Below are positions 11,427 to 22,120 of a stretch of DNA of 64,000 nt, piece by piece. Source of the DNA: Manduca sexta. Taxonomy: Eukaryota; Arthropoda; Insecta; Lepidoptera; Sphingidae. The notes beneath the pieces are model-generated. The model ran no database searches, was not told where the DNA came from, and worked only from the letters and a program-made list of their open reading frames with translations. The stretch covers positions 1,612,001 through 1,676,000 of the forward strand of contig NC_051124.1 in the NCBI RefSeq assembly GCF_014839805.1. Reading direction: 5' to 3'. Within the stretch, counting starts at the first letter, position 1, and each line of letters starts with the position of its first letter. A program made the position numbers and the translations under genes.

Positions 11427-11820
11427 TATGAATAAGGGGGATATTCTTTCTTTTATTACCTTCCTCATATAAATAACTCCTAATTTTTAGCATGACAAAT
11501 AGGTTTTCAACTCCTACATTATTTCATACCTCCAATACTTTAATACCATATCCAGAAAATTAATCCACGCCCTTATCACCGCCTCCGGGGCTCGGCCCTC
11601 AAACAAAAGCATTTAAAGCTCAACCATACAAGCGAACCATTCAACCGTCCTCGTCCGGGAACACTTTCCAGAATTATTTTCCATTATTTATTACCCTCGA
11701 TTCAATTTAACATGAAAGCATTTTGACAGGAGCCGATGTTCGCTTTGCAGTATTGTCTTTAATCTTTTGGAATCTGGTTGACTGACACCATGTATCAAGG
11801 ATTTATGATTTATGTAAGTA
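11427..11820. other. No feature recognised
   Basis: No coding or shared repeat signal was seen. A mildly GC-rich patch lies at 11570-11660. Confidence 0.4.
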
Positions 11821-11821
11821 C

Positions 11822-12047
11822 TTGGTGGTAAGTTATATTTTATATCGGTGTGGAGCGACCAGTGTACTCAAGGTGTTAAAACCCGCCGTATTGGCCCACG
11901 TAAGTGTCGTGCTCTGGGATCAGCCTGTAAATATGCGGTCGCAACTAGCCGACATTATTGTGTCTACTGTCGAATCATCTCTCGTCAGTCTACATTCTAT
12001 TGGATCCCACTCCACTTACCATCTGGTGCCGTTGTAGCCGGTATAAA
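11822..12047 (-). repeat. Family E, nearly full length
   Basis: In plus-strand order: ATATTTTATATCGGTGTGG, AGGTGTTAAAACCCGCCGTA, GGCCCACGTAAGTGTCGTGC, CATCTCTCGTCAGTC, CCACTCCACTTACCATCTGG. It is the same layout as the copies at 30541 and, in the other orientation, at 54424 and 26565. Two overlapping frames in it are incidental. Confidence 0.72.
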
Positions 12048-12779
12048 AACCGTACATTGATAGTTCAGGAGGATGATCCGATTATATTTTAAGAGTTATT
12101 TCTGATGTAGTATCATGAGGTTATGCTGCTAAAAATTCGGTATATCTTCTATCATAACTTATGCAGCGTTTCTGTAGATCTTAAACTACTATTTATGTAA
12201 GAAGCTGATATTGCTGTCCCTTTTTGTGGCCATTAAGATTTAAAACAGAACTGTTTCCTCTTAAATCTATAGTATCTTAATTAATACAAAGTATGTGTCA
12301 AAAATTATATTATATAACTTCTAAATATTCTATACAGTGTTACCTTTCTCTGAGAATTTCAAAGAACGTAACATAACACTTGTTAACATTTACGTCTAAC
12401 AAGTTGGTAAGTTGTTCCAATACCGACCCCCTCCCACCCCCACTTCCGTCTACCTCTCCAGACTTCTAACAATCTGTAACTAGTGCCTAACTACCAATCT
12501 TGAAGTTAACAACTAACGAGACGTCAGGTTGAAGTTCAAGCCTCATCTGATAATGAAATTAAATGCTTTTGTAACTCGTGTTTGGATTTTAGTTAAGGTA
12601 TACTAGAATCCTGGTATAGATCTATTATGTATGATGATAAGTAGGTTAATGGATACACTCAGAATTTCATTTTGTGTTTTTCTGATTCGTGGTTTCTATG
12701 GAAATTATGACGGATCTAACAGAGAGTGTGGATCAAACGAGCCTCTGATTACAATCATCAAAATTATGTAATTGTCTTA
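12048..12779. other. No feature recognised
   Basis: AT-rich, with a C-rich patch near 12425-12445. No coding or shared repeat signal was seen. Confidence 0.4.
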
Positions 12780-12879
12780 ATAAAAGTGTGTACAGTGATG
12801 AAGACACAAAGCGATTTCGGATACCGCCACTACCCCAGATTTCCCACCGTGTTTGCTATCTAGTCAGGTAGTACCTCTA

Positions 12880-13005
12880 TTGTAAATCATTCATCCAGCA
12901 TTTCGATTCGAAAATCCACCAGTTTTTTGGCACGAGAATCAAACCTTAGACTCACAGTCCAAGTACACTTACACCGCCGCGCCGATTCGATTGTACCCAG
13001 GGCCG
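12880..13005 (-). repeat. Possible eroded tRNA-derived SINE head
   Basis: On the minus strand the order is GGCGCGGCGGTGTAAGTG, a short spacer, GAGTCTAAGG, and a degenerate B-box (TTTGATTCTCG). The arrangement fits an A-box/B-box tRNA-like head. The body was not identified. Confidence 0.3.
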
Positions 13006-13239
13006 AGTTTCAAAAAGTTTAATTTTTATTCCATCGCAATTCAAACTTGAAACCCAGTGCGGTACAAATGAAATAACTTGGTAGATTTTATTATAAAAGC
13101 GGGCACTGGGGAATGAATATTGTAGTCAACCGCTTCAAGGCTTTTAACTCAAACTACAACTGTTATTACACTTCTGTTTGTAAAGTCAATAAGCACTGTA
13201 ATAAATTACCTCTATGCTGGGCATGGCTACTAGAGAAAA

Positions 13240-13430
13240 CGGAGCGCGGCAAAGTGACCCGTCTGCACCTGATGATAAGTGGAGTTGGCTCAGAGTGTTG
13301 CCTTGAGAGATGATTACCTTCGCCAGTCAACACTATTATATCGCCCTCTTTGGAACCGTATATACCTATAGGCTGAACCTGCAACGCGACACACCTTCGT
13401 GGGCCACTTTGACTGCGGTAGTCCCTACCC
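13240..13430 (+). repeat. Family E, diverged
   Basis: GGCAAAGTGACCCGTCTGCA, CCTGATGATAAGTGGAGT, GAGAGATGATTACC, CAACGCGACACACCTTCGTG and GGGCCACTTTGACTG follow the family order. Overlapping frames here are incidental. Confidence 0.65.
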
Positions 13431-13484
13431 ATGTACATACAAATATTCTACTATCTATAGTCATGAGTCTAACGATCTGTATTA

Positions 13485-13575
13485 ATCTAGGATGGTGGAC
13501 TAAGGCGTAAATTTCTTAGAAATAGAGGAAGCCCGCGCGTCGCAATAGCACAGTTCATAATAAAGTGTTTTATAT
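13485..13575 (+). repeat. SINE-A 3' fragment
   Basis: GGATGGTGGACTAAGGCG, GGAAGCCCGCGCGTCGCAAT and CAGTTCATAATAAAG correspond to the end of SINE-A, heavily mutated. Confidence 0.4.
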
Positions 13576-13925
13576 CTCTAGTGCCTACAGTTTAAGCTGC
13601 CCGCAGTCTATCCATCAGCCATTGTGTAATCAATTAACTAGTCTTTTGATATACTAGACTACAACTTCATCGCGCTTATTTACATTACCGTTTACAAGCA
13701 AACATATAACGTCATAACTCCAACTTAGTTCCAAAGTCAATACAGAGATGGCGCGCAAATAAACTAAGTTTACGCTCGCCAGTAATCTGTTTGTGTTGCC
13801 CTCATTCGCGTTACTTTGTTTGTTTCGCTATTTAAATGTGTTTCTATTTATGGATATTAGCGGGAATCTGTTATGGAATCTGGATGGTCTGTTTGTGATT
13901 AGGTTGAAGTCCTATGCGTTCTTAA

Positions 13926-14140
13926 TCTATACAAATTATAAAACAAAGTGCCCTTTTCTGTCTGTCTGTATGTTAGCGATTTTCTCAAAATCTACTGAGT
14001 GGATTTTTATGAAATTTGGAATGGAGATAGTTTAAGACTCTGGGAAGGTTAAAGGCTACTTTATATCTAGGAAAAATACATAGCGGGACCTTTATCCTGG
14101 ATAACTCCTTCACGGTGGCCAAGCCGCGAGCAAAAGCTAG
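13926..14140 (+). mobile_element. HelB: short non-autonomous Helitron-like element, complete
   Basis: It starts TCTATACAAATTATAAAAC directly after an A and ends GCAAAAGCTAG directly before a T. This matches Helitron insertion between A and T with TC...CTRR termini and no target duplication. Internal landmarks are CTGTCTGTCTGTATGTTAGC and AGGCTACTTTATATC. It has no coding capacity; two frames that overlap it are chance. Confidence 0.7.
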
Positions 14141-15354
14141 TATCAAACATATCTATGGAGTCATGCGTTTTCCAAAACGTTTAAGTCATGTTACGATAAA
14201 TATAATGTTGTTTAATAATAATTTAGACGCACTGAAATTGAATAACTCAAAGAACGCTACAACAAGCTGTCACTTCGCCTTAGTTTTCTATATGACGGCC
14301 TTAAAATATATGGCGGCCCATAAATATAACTAAACTGTAGGTAGACTAGCTTGACTTACCACTCTAAATATGACAAAAAAAATATTATAAATACGAAAGT
14401 GTGAAATTGAATGTTTCCTTCTAACAAATATTAAAAGATTCTCACACACCTTTCAATAATATTAGAATTATTGGGTATTGAATATTTTATTTGTAACTGT
14501 TTATAACACCCATACGTACATCCATCAAATCCTTCACTTGATACGAGAGGTCTACAAAGCTGACCTCTTTCTAAGCACTCTGCAATCAATTTGATATGAC
14601 AGCGCTGCGCTCCCTTGATCGATGGCGTCGCTTATTGCTGTCTGAGAGAACTCCTGTTTGTACTTTAATAGCGTGACGGCATATTGCACTAGATCTATCT
14701 AGAAGTATGATTTTTGGGCTTATATTTGTGTTACGAGAAATATAGTCTAAAGTAGAAGTCAGTGAGGTAGGTACTTATTTTGATATCTATGGATTTGTGT
14801 TATGATGGCTTACATAACTAAATAGAAAAAATATATATTGAAAGAACACTCAGCTTCAAAAGTGATTTTTAAAATATCCTGCATATCTCAAACAAGGTGA
14901 CTGTTTAGGTCACTTTCTGTATGGTAGATTGAATCTTCTCATAAAGTCTATCATATTATTTATAAAGTATTCCATATAATATATTGTGTAAATAAGTCTC
15001 TTTTACAGTGGCTGTTGACCACAACACTATTATTCTATTGAAACACACCGTTAATGTTGAAACTCTATCAGAATTCTTCTTTACTCGTACACTCATGGCC
15101 GAGTTTTCGTTTATAACAGGTAATACAGAAGCATAATGAGATAGGTTTTAGTACACTTCACATATACTGACAGATTTTTTTATTAAACAATGGCATGAAG
15201 AAACTAGTAATTCGCACGCTAATAATACCACGATAATAACTGTCCACTAACAGTGTCAACACAACCAAAATTCGAATTAAAAATCACCGCGTAACTTCGG
15301 ACCACTTTCGTTACTCAGACACTATATTTTAAGTCTCCAAATATCCAAAAATAT
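14141..15354. other. AT-rich stretch, nothing firm
   Basis: A GC-richer island at about 14550-14700 carries a 44-codon ATG-less minus-strand frame with balanced composition, but I cannot assign it to a gene. Confidence 0.4.
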
Positions 15355-15436
15355 AAGTCAGAGGTGCCCATGGGTTTCGAACCTGCAGACATTCGTCTCA
15401 GCAGTCCGTTCCACAACCAACTAACCTATCGCCGCT
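15355..15436 (-). repeat. SINE-A head fragment
   Basis: The complement of AGCGGCGATAGGTTAG (right edge) through the B-box and the AAGGGCACACCTCTGAC region. The rest of the element is absent. Confidence 0.65.
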
Positions 15437-15927
15437 AAAACAAATGTATGAATTCTAAATATGTTTTCTTTTTTATGAAATGCATGTCGATACAAAAGTC
15501 TATCATTAGTTCTGACGAAATACTTTCGAGAGACCGAATGTCCACAGGAAAGACTGGAAACATACGTAAACACGGACGTGTTTACGACTGTGGGTTCAGA
15601 TTTACGATCTCATCAAAATACTTAATGAAAATAATGTTGAGCTGGATTTATGGGCTGTAAAAAAACTGCATAATTGTGCAATACCAGTTTCGTAAATAGA
15701 AAATCGGAATGGTGATAAAAACGTGGTATTTAGATGATACGCCGCTAAGATATATTTTGTTAAATACAAAACAAAATCGCCTTTCTGTTTATAGACATCT
15801 GTCCATCACATTATGTAGAATTCTTTTTTTTTTCTATATTCTAATGTAGAAACTTTTACGTTTAGCGTATAAGAGTGCCGTCATACTCTAATACGTTAAA
15901 ACAAAGTAATATTTTTTTTCTATGTTT
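15437..15927. other. No feature recognised
   Basis: A 70-codon frame (15448-15660) with an ATG exists but has AT-driven composition and no recognisable motif. Confidence 0.4.
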
Positions 15928-16246
15928 AGGTTGACTAATTAGACAGAGTGAGCGATAGCCTAGTTGGGTGTGGTGTGTTGAGTGTGAGTTTTCTAAAAAA
16001 AATATGTGTGTATTCTTTGTGAATTATCGCTTGCTTTAACGGTGAAGTGAAACATCGTGAGGAAACCTGCACCTGAGAAGTTCTCTATAGGATTTTCGAG
16101 GGTGTGTGAAGTCTACCAATCCGCACTAGGCGAGCATGATGGACTAAGGTCTAATCTCTCTCAGTAGTAGAGGAGACCCGTGCCCAGCAGTGGGACAGTT
16201 TATAATACAGGACTGATGATGATGATGATGATGAGGTTGACTTATT
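15928..16246 (+). mobile_element. SINE-A with internal deletion, (GAT)n tail and target-site duplication
   Basis: The head (AGCGATAGCCTAGTTGGGTG) is followed by a deletion that removes the B-box region. The body is intact and ends in a (GAT)7-like tail (about 16213-16233). It is flanked by AGGTTGACTAATT (15928-15940) and AGGTTGACTTATT (16234-16246), one mismatch in 13. Confidence 0.8.
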
Positions 16247-16823
16247 TGCGATAGCCGTTACATTGGTAGACTACTTCCTTTACCTGCCTTTATCAGTTAT
16301 AGTTATCCTGTCTATTCGACGCACTTTCAAATATATTGCAGAAAAGTTTCATTAGGCCGCCATTTCTTTTCATACTACTTTTTGAATGAAAGATGATTTT
16401 ACATTACACATGTTTAAGAAAGTTGCCTTTTGTACTAGTACGACTACCAAATCATTCGGAATTTCATAAATAGCATTGTCAAAGCTGTGGGTACCTACGC
16501 GGAATCTGCATACCTTGGAATTTCAAAGTTTGAACACATAAATGAAAACAATGGATACTTATTAGTTCATGTTACGGGTCTGCTATACTTCTGCATTACA
16601 GCTATAAAGGCATCGAATGACCTATTTTGTTTGTAAAATACTTATAAAGGATTGTAAGGTTTTTTTGGTTGTTCTATAAATCTGACATTAATTCCAGTCT
16701 TAAGCATTTCACGCAGGTTTTAATTGACCAAACTGGGATGTGAACCCTGAAACATAGAATTTATAACCTAATTTACTCAACTATTAAAACTATTCAATCA
16801 TAGAGATGCAGTAAATATCCTTC
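16247..16823. other. No feature recognised
   Basis: AT-rich sequence without coding or shared repeat signal. Confidence 0.4.
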
Positions 16824-16985
16824 GTGTACACTATTCGCCGCATGTATTCCATCCCATGATGAAGCAAGGCGAGCCTATTGGACACAAATTCCAAACCCCG
16901 GGCTCATACTGAATGAAAAATACAATATCACTTTGCCCGACCCAGCATTCAAACCGGAGACCTCAGAGCGGTTGACGTACTGCGC
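16824..16985 (-). mobile_element. SINE-B (Metulj-like), 5' part
   Basis: On the minus strand the tRNA-like head (complement of ATTCAAACCGGAGACCTCAG) leads into the body (complements of CGGGCTCATACTGAAT and CATCCCATGATG). It is truncated at the 3' side. Confidence 0.68.
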
Positions 16986-18105
16986 CACAACGACATTATA
17001 CTACATACTAATAAATAAATATACAATGTTTAAATATCTTCAAGCACGAAGCCTATTTTTTTCATGTTACTATAAAATCGATTCACGTACAGCCGCAGTA
17101 AAAACATTTTTACTCGATGTTAGTCTTTCACTAGCGCCATGTTGATTCTCGCTTATAATAACAATTTATGTTTATGTTGAGGATTGGGATAATACCAATT
17201 GAAATTGTAACGGCATTGTTTTCTTTGACAGAGTTAAATTTGTTGGGTTATAACTATATTTCAATTGAATAGAGTAAAATTTCCTAAATTAATAAATCAT
17301 ATGTTGACATAAAAAAAAGCAATAACGCCACAAACTGCGGAAATAACAAAAATGCATTTACATAGGCATCTTCAGATTCTAACCCAGAATCTTCTTGGCT
17401 ACAGTACATTATTTTCTACAAGTCCAAGCGGGGACAACTTACATAAATCAAATTATCGGTCAAAACAAGATTTTCCCGCCCAGCCGCCATTTTGTCGTGT
17501 CATGTAATGGCCGCTTATGACGTCATGTTAATTTGCCCGTATCGTACGCAAATACAATCATTCATTTTCGAATTAGCCGTTTGTCATGTCTGCGGTCGTT
17601 GTCGATGCGGTTTGCCCTCGTTTGGAATCGAACTCTATTCCTCACAGATCGGATTGTGTTTCGTAATTCGTGTAATATGAACTTAGAAATCTTGAAATAG
17701 AACTCCATTGGATATTAAAAAAAAATGCGATCGTTGCACATGGTGAAGAGTGTTCTCTTTTTTCGGTCACACTACCTTAGTATAAATTACGTTATAGTTT
17801 CGTTTAAATAAGTTGTAAGGATATGTATACAGCACTGTGGGCGAATTTTGAACTAAAATACAACATCACAAACATTGTGCACGTAAATTTAAATAATAAA
17901 TCGTGTAGCATAGAATAGTAAAGTCAAAACATATGTAAAGCGACAACACGAATCTTTTTTTAACGTGTCGTCTAACAACAGAGAGATACGAAAACATTAA
18001 CTTACTCAATACAAATACTTGTAATTCTTTATTATTCGTGCTAGAGGAACAGATGACCTATCCGCTTGTTTCTCACTCTATTAAAAATAGTTGTAATGAT
18101 TTCTT
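16986..18105. other. AT-rich stretch, nothing recognised
   Basis: A GC-richer patch at 17470-17640 holds a 62-codon frame with an ATG but no recognisable domain. No tRNA or repeat was seen. Confidence 0.4.
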
Positions 18106-18200
18106 ATATTTACGCGAATGTTAGACATTAAAATTAAACTTTTTTATCGCAATTTCTTTTTTATCGCTATTTTTCTTTAATTTTAATAAAAACAACTGTT
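18106..18200 (+). repeat. Family G end fragment
   Basis: TTTACGCGAATGTTAGACAT followed by TAAAATTAAACTTTTTTATC. The same end recurs at 38232 and 63602, and inverted at 20379-20576 and 61240-61365. Confidence 0.6.
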
Positions 18201-18429
18201 TTAATACCCTGACGTAATTTCATTACGCCATTAAAATGCATGAAGAGATTAACCCGTGTAATTATTTGTCATTTCATTATGCCCTTTGTGAGCCAAACGT
18301 CTACATTTCATGTTTACCAACGATCTGCTATTCAGGGTTAATTGTAAACTGGATTTACGGGTGAAAAATGTAGAGACAAGCCACATTGAGATTCTAAACT
18401 TTAATTGAGGGTGTTAATAAATCTGGTAG

Positions 18430-18740
18430 TTTTGGATAAACTGGTGGTAGGTGTCTCATATGTGTGATTCCGTCTGCCACCGCAATGCATATTTCTGTCG
18501 CTAAGCTGCAGTGTGTAGTCATCCTTGTCCCGGTTTGAAGGACATTGTAGCTAGTGTAACTACTAGACATAATAAGAATTAACATCTCACGTTTCAAGAT
18601 GGCGAGTGCAGTGGAATACCAAACAATACTTTGTAGTTTATGGGATTGGATGGTGTTTCTTCTGTTTATGGGCGGTCGGAGCGCTTACCATTAGGCGAAC
18701 GGTAAGCTCGTCTCGTCATTCAAAACAAATAAAGAAAAAG
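18430..18740 (+). mobile_element. Family D retroposon, full length
   Basis: It runs from GGTGGTAGGTGTCTCATATG through AAGGACATTGTAGCTAGTG and ATGGCGAGTGCAGTGG to CGCTTACCATTAGGCGAACG and CTCGTCTCGTCATTC, and ends in an A-rich AATAAAGAAAAAG tail. The A-rich tail indicates retroposition. Short frames through it are incidental. Confidence 0.72.
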
Positions 18741-18798
18741 TCCTCGCTCAGAGTAGAAAGTAAAAAGCCTAATTTATTTATCGAATATTAGAAAGAAA

Positions 18799-18990
18799 CA
18801 CACATCACGTCTTTTTACGAAGGTGTAGGAAGAGGCGCAACCAAGGCACCCAATAATTGCCATGTGTGTTCCGTCCCATGATGTGACAGCGGCCGAGCCT
18901 ATAACCATATCAGGCACAAATTCCAAACTCCGGGCTAATACTGAACAGAAAACCCAATATAACTTTATCGACCCGGATCCCTTAACCACG
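18799..18990 (-). mobile_element. SINE-B (Metulj-like), most of the body
   Basis: The complement of the family body is clear (CCGTCCCATGATGTGACAG, ACTCCGGGCTAATACTGAAC, AACCCAATATAACTTTATCG). The tRNA-like head is lost. Confidence 0.72.
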
Positions 18991-19310
18991 AAATACAGTT
19001 CACAACTATGCTTTCGTATTCTATGCTATTACTTTCATAAATGTGTTTTTTATCCGGAACAAGATGACAGCGTCTGCGCGGCGCCTAAGGTGAGCAAGTT
19101 TTCCTATAAGTGAGTTTTAAGGAGCAAACATAACTTCGGAAAAATAAACATAATGGCGTCGAACAGATCGTATCCATACATTCTGTTTCAATAATTAATT
19201 ATCAGTGTTTTTTAAAGCAGTTCTCATGTTATAACTATAAAGAAAATATTTTTCAATTTTCCGACTTTTCCAATACGAGACAGACTATTAAATTGCGTTA
19301 GAGCCAACAT
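18991..19310. other. Flank of the tRNA gene, nothing else recognised
   Basis: AT-rich. CAACAT lies immediately upstream of the tRNA; the copy at 39812 has the same hexamer in that position. Confidence 0.4.
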
Positions 19311-19383
19311 GACCGTGTGGCCTAATGGATAAGGCGTCGGACTTCGGATCCGAAGATTGCAGGTTCGAGTCCTGTCACGGTCG
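19311..19383 (+). tRNA. tRNA-Arg-TCG: tRNA-Arg (anticodon TCG)
   Basis: A 73-base cloverleaf. The acceptor stem is GACCGTG/CACGGTC with discriminator G. The D arm is GCCTAATGGATAAGGC. The anticodon stem TCGGA/TCCGA carries the loop CTTCGGA, so the anticodon is TCG (decodes CGA, arginine). The T arm contains GGTTCGAGTCC, the B-box of the internal RNA polymerase III promoter. There is no intron and CCA is not encoded. It is base-for-base identical to three other genes in this window. A run of five T (about 19408) lies about 25 bases downstream as a possible terminator. Confidence 0.97.
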
Positions 19384-19786
19384 TATCGTTATGATGGGAG
19401 ACCATATTTTTAACGTTTATCAACTTAGATTGTTAATATAACCATTTTGGCAGTATTTATTTACTTTCAGTTAACAGATCGAAGATACATTGCCGAGGCA
19501 AAAAGTATAAATTGTAGATACAATCAAAAGGTAAAACTACGATCTAATAGGAAACCTTTGTATTAATATGTGTCATGTGATGGTATTTATAATAAAAAAA
19601 TGAATTGGGTGGAGACATTTTAAATAAGACAACTACTTATCACCAATTGGTCATTCATATTATTTTTTTTTTTGTAATTAGATGTAGTCAATGTAAGTTT
19701 TCAGAATAAATGAAAAAAACAAAAAATTTGGAGGAAAATTTGGTCCTAATGTCCAGTCTATAACTAACTATACTGTTTAATGTCTC
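19384..19786. other. AT-rich stretch, nothing recognised
   Basis: No coding or shared repeat signal between the tRNA gene and a SINE-A. Confidence 0.4.
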
Positions 19787-20129
19787 TGAGTAATAGTAAT
19801 ATCAGCCCTGTTTTATATACTTGTTCACTGCTGAGCACGGGCCTCCTCTACTACTGAGCGGGATTAGGCCTTAGTCCACCACGCTGGCCTGGTGCGGATT
19901 GATAGACTTCTCACACCTTCGAAATTCCTATAGAAAACTTCTCAGATGTGCAGGTTTCCTCACGATGTTTTCCTTCACCGTTAAAGCGAACGATAAATTC
20001 ACAAAGAATACACACATGATTTTTTAGAAAAGTCAGAGGTGTGTGCCCTTGGGATTTGAACCTGCGGACATTCGTCTTGGCAGTCCGTTCCACACCCAAC
20101 TACGCTATCGCCGCTTTGAGTAATAGTAA
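19787..20129 (-). mobile_element. SINE-A, full length, with perfect 13-bp target-site duplication
   Basis: The minus-strand element occupies 19800-20115 and is flanked by TGAGTAATAGTAA at 19787-19799 and again at 20117-20129. Head, B-box (complement of GGATTTGAACC) and body are well preserved, so this is a young copy. It is very similar to the copy at 3316-3642. Confidence 0.88.
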
Positions 20130-20348
20130 GCAATAAAATTGCGTATTTGTGAGTTGCGCAAATCAATGGGACCACCCGGTAACTAGGCGAAGTCTATAAA
20201 ATCACAATAAATACGGATTAACTTGGATTTTATACTCTATAATATTGACTAGACGTTTGTTGTGTATGGATAAAAATAATGTTCAATCAGATAAAGATTA
20301 GAAATTAAGAGTTATTTTTAATCTTTTGATGTGACACTAATTTGTTAG

Positions 20349-20790
20349 TGTTTGAAACCGCACTAATCAAATACTACATTAAAATTAAACTATTTTTTGG
20401 ATTTTATCAAGGTTTTATATTTTAATTTTCTCCTGAAATGACTCGTGGCCACGAAGGCTGCAGTCTTCGAAAACGGAAGAAAATTAAACTATAAGAACCG
20501 CGATTGAATCCGAACTAAAATTTAATATTAATGTCTAACTAGTCCTACATTGGCGTAAACATAAGAAATAATTATGCAAATACCACAATATTTAATAAAT
20601 CTATTTACAGTCAGCCACGAAAATTTTTGAACAAAATCAAATTTTCAGATTACCTCCACAAGTTAATTTTTTATTGTGTTTTAAACCGTAGTAATCAAAT
20701 ACCACATTCTTTGAAATCTATGTACAGTCAACCATAAAAATTTCTGAACAAAATCAAAACGTCAAACCCTCTAAAAGTTAAGTTCAACAA
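20349..20790. repeat. Tandem duplication of about 110 bp, first unit split by a family G insertion
   Basis: Unit 2 (about 20682-20790) reads TTTTAAACCGTAGTAATCAA ... TACAGTCAACCATAAAAATT ... CTGAACAAAATCAA. Unit 1 is the same sequence (TTTGAAACCGCACTAATCAA, then TACAGTCAGCCACGAAAATT) but is interrupted at 20379-20576. The interruption is bounded by CAAATACTACA (20368-20378) and CAAATACCACA (20577-20587), so the duplication predates the insertion, or one unit was copied without it. Confidence 0.65.
20379..20576 (-). mobile_element. Family G fold-back element
   Basis: It carries TTTTTTGGATTTTATC near the left and GATTGAATCCGAACTAAAAT near the right as imperfect inverted arms around a GC-richer centre (GGCCACGAAGGCTGCAGTC). 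The right end is the inverse of TTTACGCCAATG. It is bounded by an 11-base target-like duplication with one mismatch. Confidence 0.6.
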
Positions 20791-21130
20791 TCTTTTTTTA
20801 TTTGCATGAAAGTCTGTCACAGACCTCATTCCACTGACCACGGTACATGATGATTTTGCCCCGTACAAAAACTTTAGTTAAGACGTGATATTGTGCGTCC
20901 CTTCAAACACAACAAAGTGAAAAGGTGTTAACTAATTCGCCGCATTTCGAGTAATGTTCCTGAAACGGAAGCAGTAACTGCGCTAAACAACTTAACAAGT
21001 AAATAAGCAATGAAATAAAACAATTGCCGTAAACCTTTTTTAGGATAATTGATAGGTCTATTAGCACCTTTTCTCTTTAGTTTCTAAAGTAAGTTACAGG
21101 TGGTAGGTTTTGTGGGAGATTTTTTTAAGT
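20791..21130. other. No feature recognised
   Basis: AT-rich sequence without coding or shared repeat signal. Confidence 0.4.
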
Positions 21131-21600
21131 GCAGAGCATAGTGACCCATCTGCACTGGTAAGTGGAGTGGCGTCCAATAGAATGTCGACTGATTAGAGAT
21201 TATTACCCTCGACAGCTGGCACAATTATACCGGCCTGTTAAAAAAAAATAAAAAAAAACTTTATTTATCACGTAGGCGAACAAAGTTGCACTTATAATAC
21301 GTCAAAACAAAGCATAAGAATAATAATTATTATTTCTAAACAACTATTAAAATTACTTATTAAAAGAAAACAAGGTACAAACCGAAGTAAACGGGCTGGC
21401 AGTTAGGGGGAAATAGAAGGATAACGCGTCGCGATCCTCACCGACGAGGACATGAGTCCTAACCTAGCTAACCTACCAGCCTTTCACTAGTTACATATAT
21501 ATACAGGCTGATCCTAGATCGCGACACACGTGGACCACTATGATGGGTTTTAACACCAACACGGTGGTCGCTATTTGGAAGAACATATCCTACCACCAGC
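21131..21600 (+). repeat. Family E interrupted by an A-rich retroelement fragment
   Basis: The first half of family E (21131-21240, ending CCGGCCTGTTA) resumes at about 21485 (TATACAGGCTGATCC ... CATATCCTACCACCAGC). The intervening 21241-21484 begins with an A-rich run and then ACTTTATTTATCACGTAGGC. Read on the minus strand this contains AATAAAGT followed by a T-rich run, so its class and orientation are unclear. Short frames here are incidental. Confidence 0.62.
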
Positions 21601-21945
21601 TTAAAATAAGGGCACGAAGTAACTCCAGTCTCCGATGCAACTGCTGGTTCTTGGAGGCGTCCAGAGTACACACAAATATGCCTGCGCGAAAGTGTCTTCG
21701 GATCCTCTTTTTCAAACGCGATTTGGCCTCAAATTTCGATATAGTCTTCCAATTATTCGGACAGTTTATCTGCACGTAATAAAAATATATCAAACTCTAC
21801 ATGCGTTCCGTTTAAATATGTTTCTACACCCACAAAAGTTGCGTGAAGTAATTATTAACAAATACAAAATAACGTTGGATTTTTTATTGAATAAACTTAT
21901 CAAACTCATGGCTTTTATGCCTATGAGGAAAGAGTATAGACTCTT
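21601..21945. other. No feature recognised
   Basis: Overlapping 67-111-codon frames occur on both strands, without ATG-context or domain support. Confidence 0.35.
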
Positions 21946-22120
21946 TCCTATCATATCATGGGACGAATAGTTTTTAGTGAATATAGGCTGTCTGGAATTT
22001 GTGCCTGATATGTAGATAGCTACATATCAGGCACAAATTCCAGACAGCCTATATTGACTAAAAACACCCAATATCACTGTCCAAGCAACCCAAGACCACA
22101 TTCATACCATATTACAACGC
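21946..22120 (-). mobile_element. SINE-B (Metulj-like), rearranged into a hairpin
   Basis: 22021-22120 is the 5' half of SINE-B on the minus strand (tRNA-like head complement at 22080-22120, ending CCATTGAGGCA). 21971-22014 is the same fragment turned the other way, giving 44-base arms with one mismatch and a 6-base loop (GATAGC, 22015-22020). 21951-21965 (ATCATATCATGGGAC) is plus-oriented SINE sequence from further down the body. Confidence 0.78.

Noticed and set aside
14552..14686. 44-codon minus-strand frame (includes LLKYKQEFSQTAISDAIDQG) with balanced composition
   Set aside because: No ATG, no splice sites I trust and no family recognised; it may be part of a repeat not otherwise seen here.
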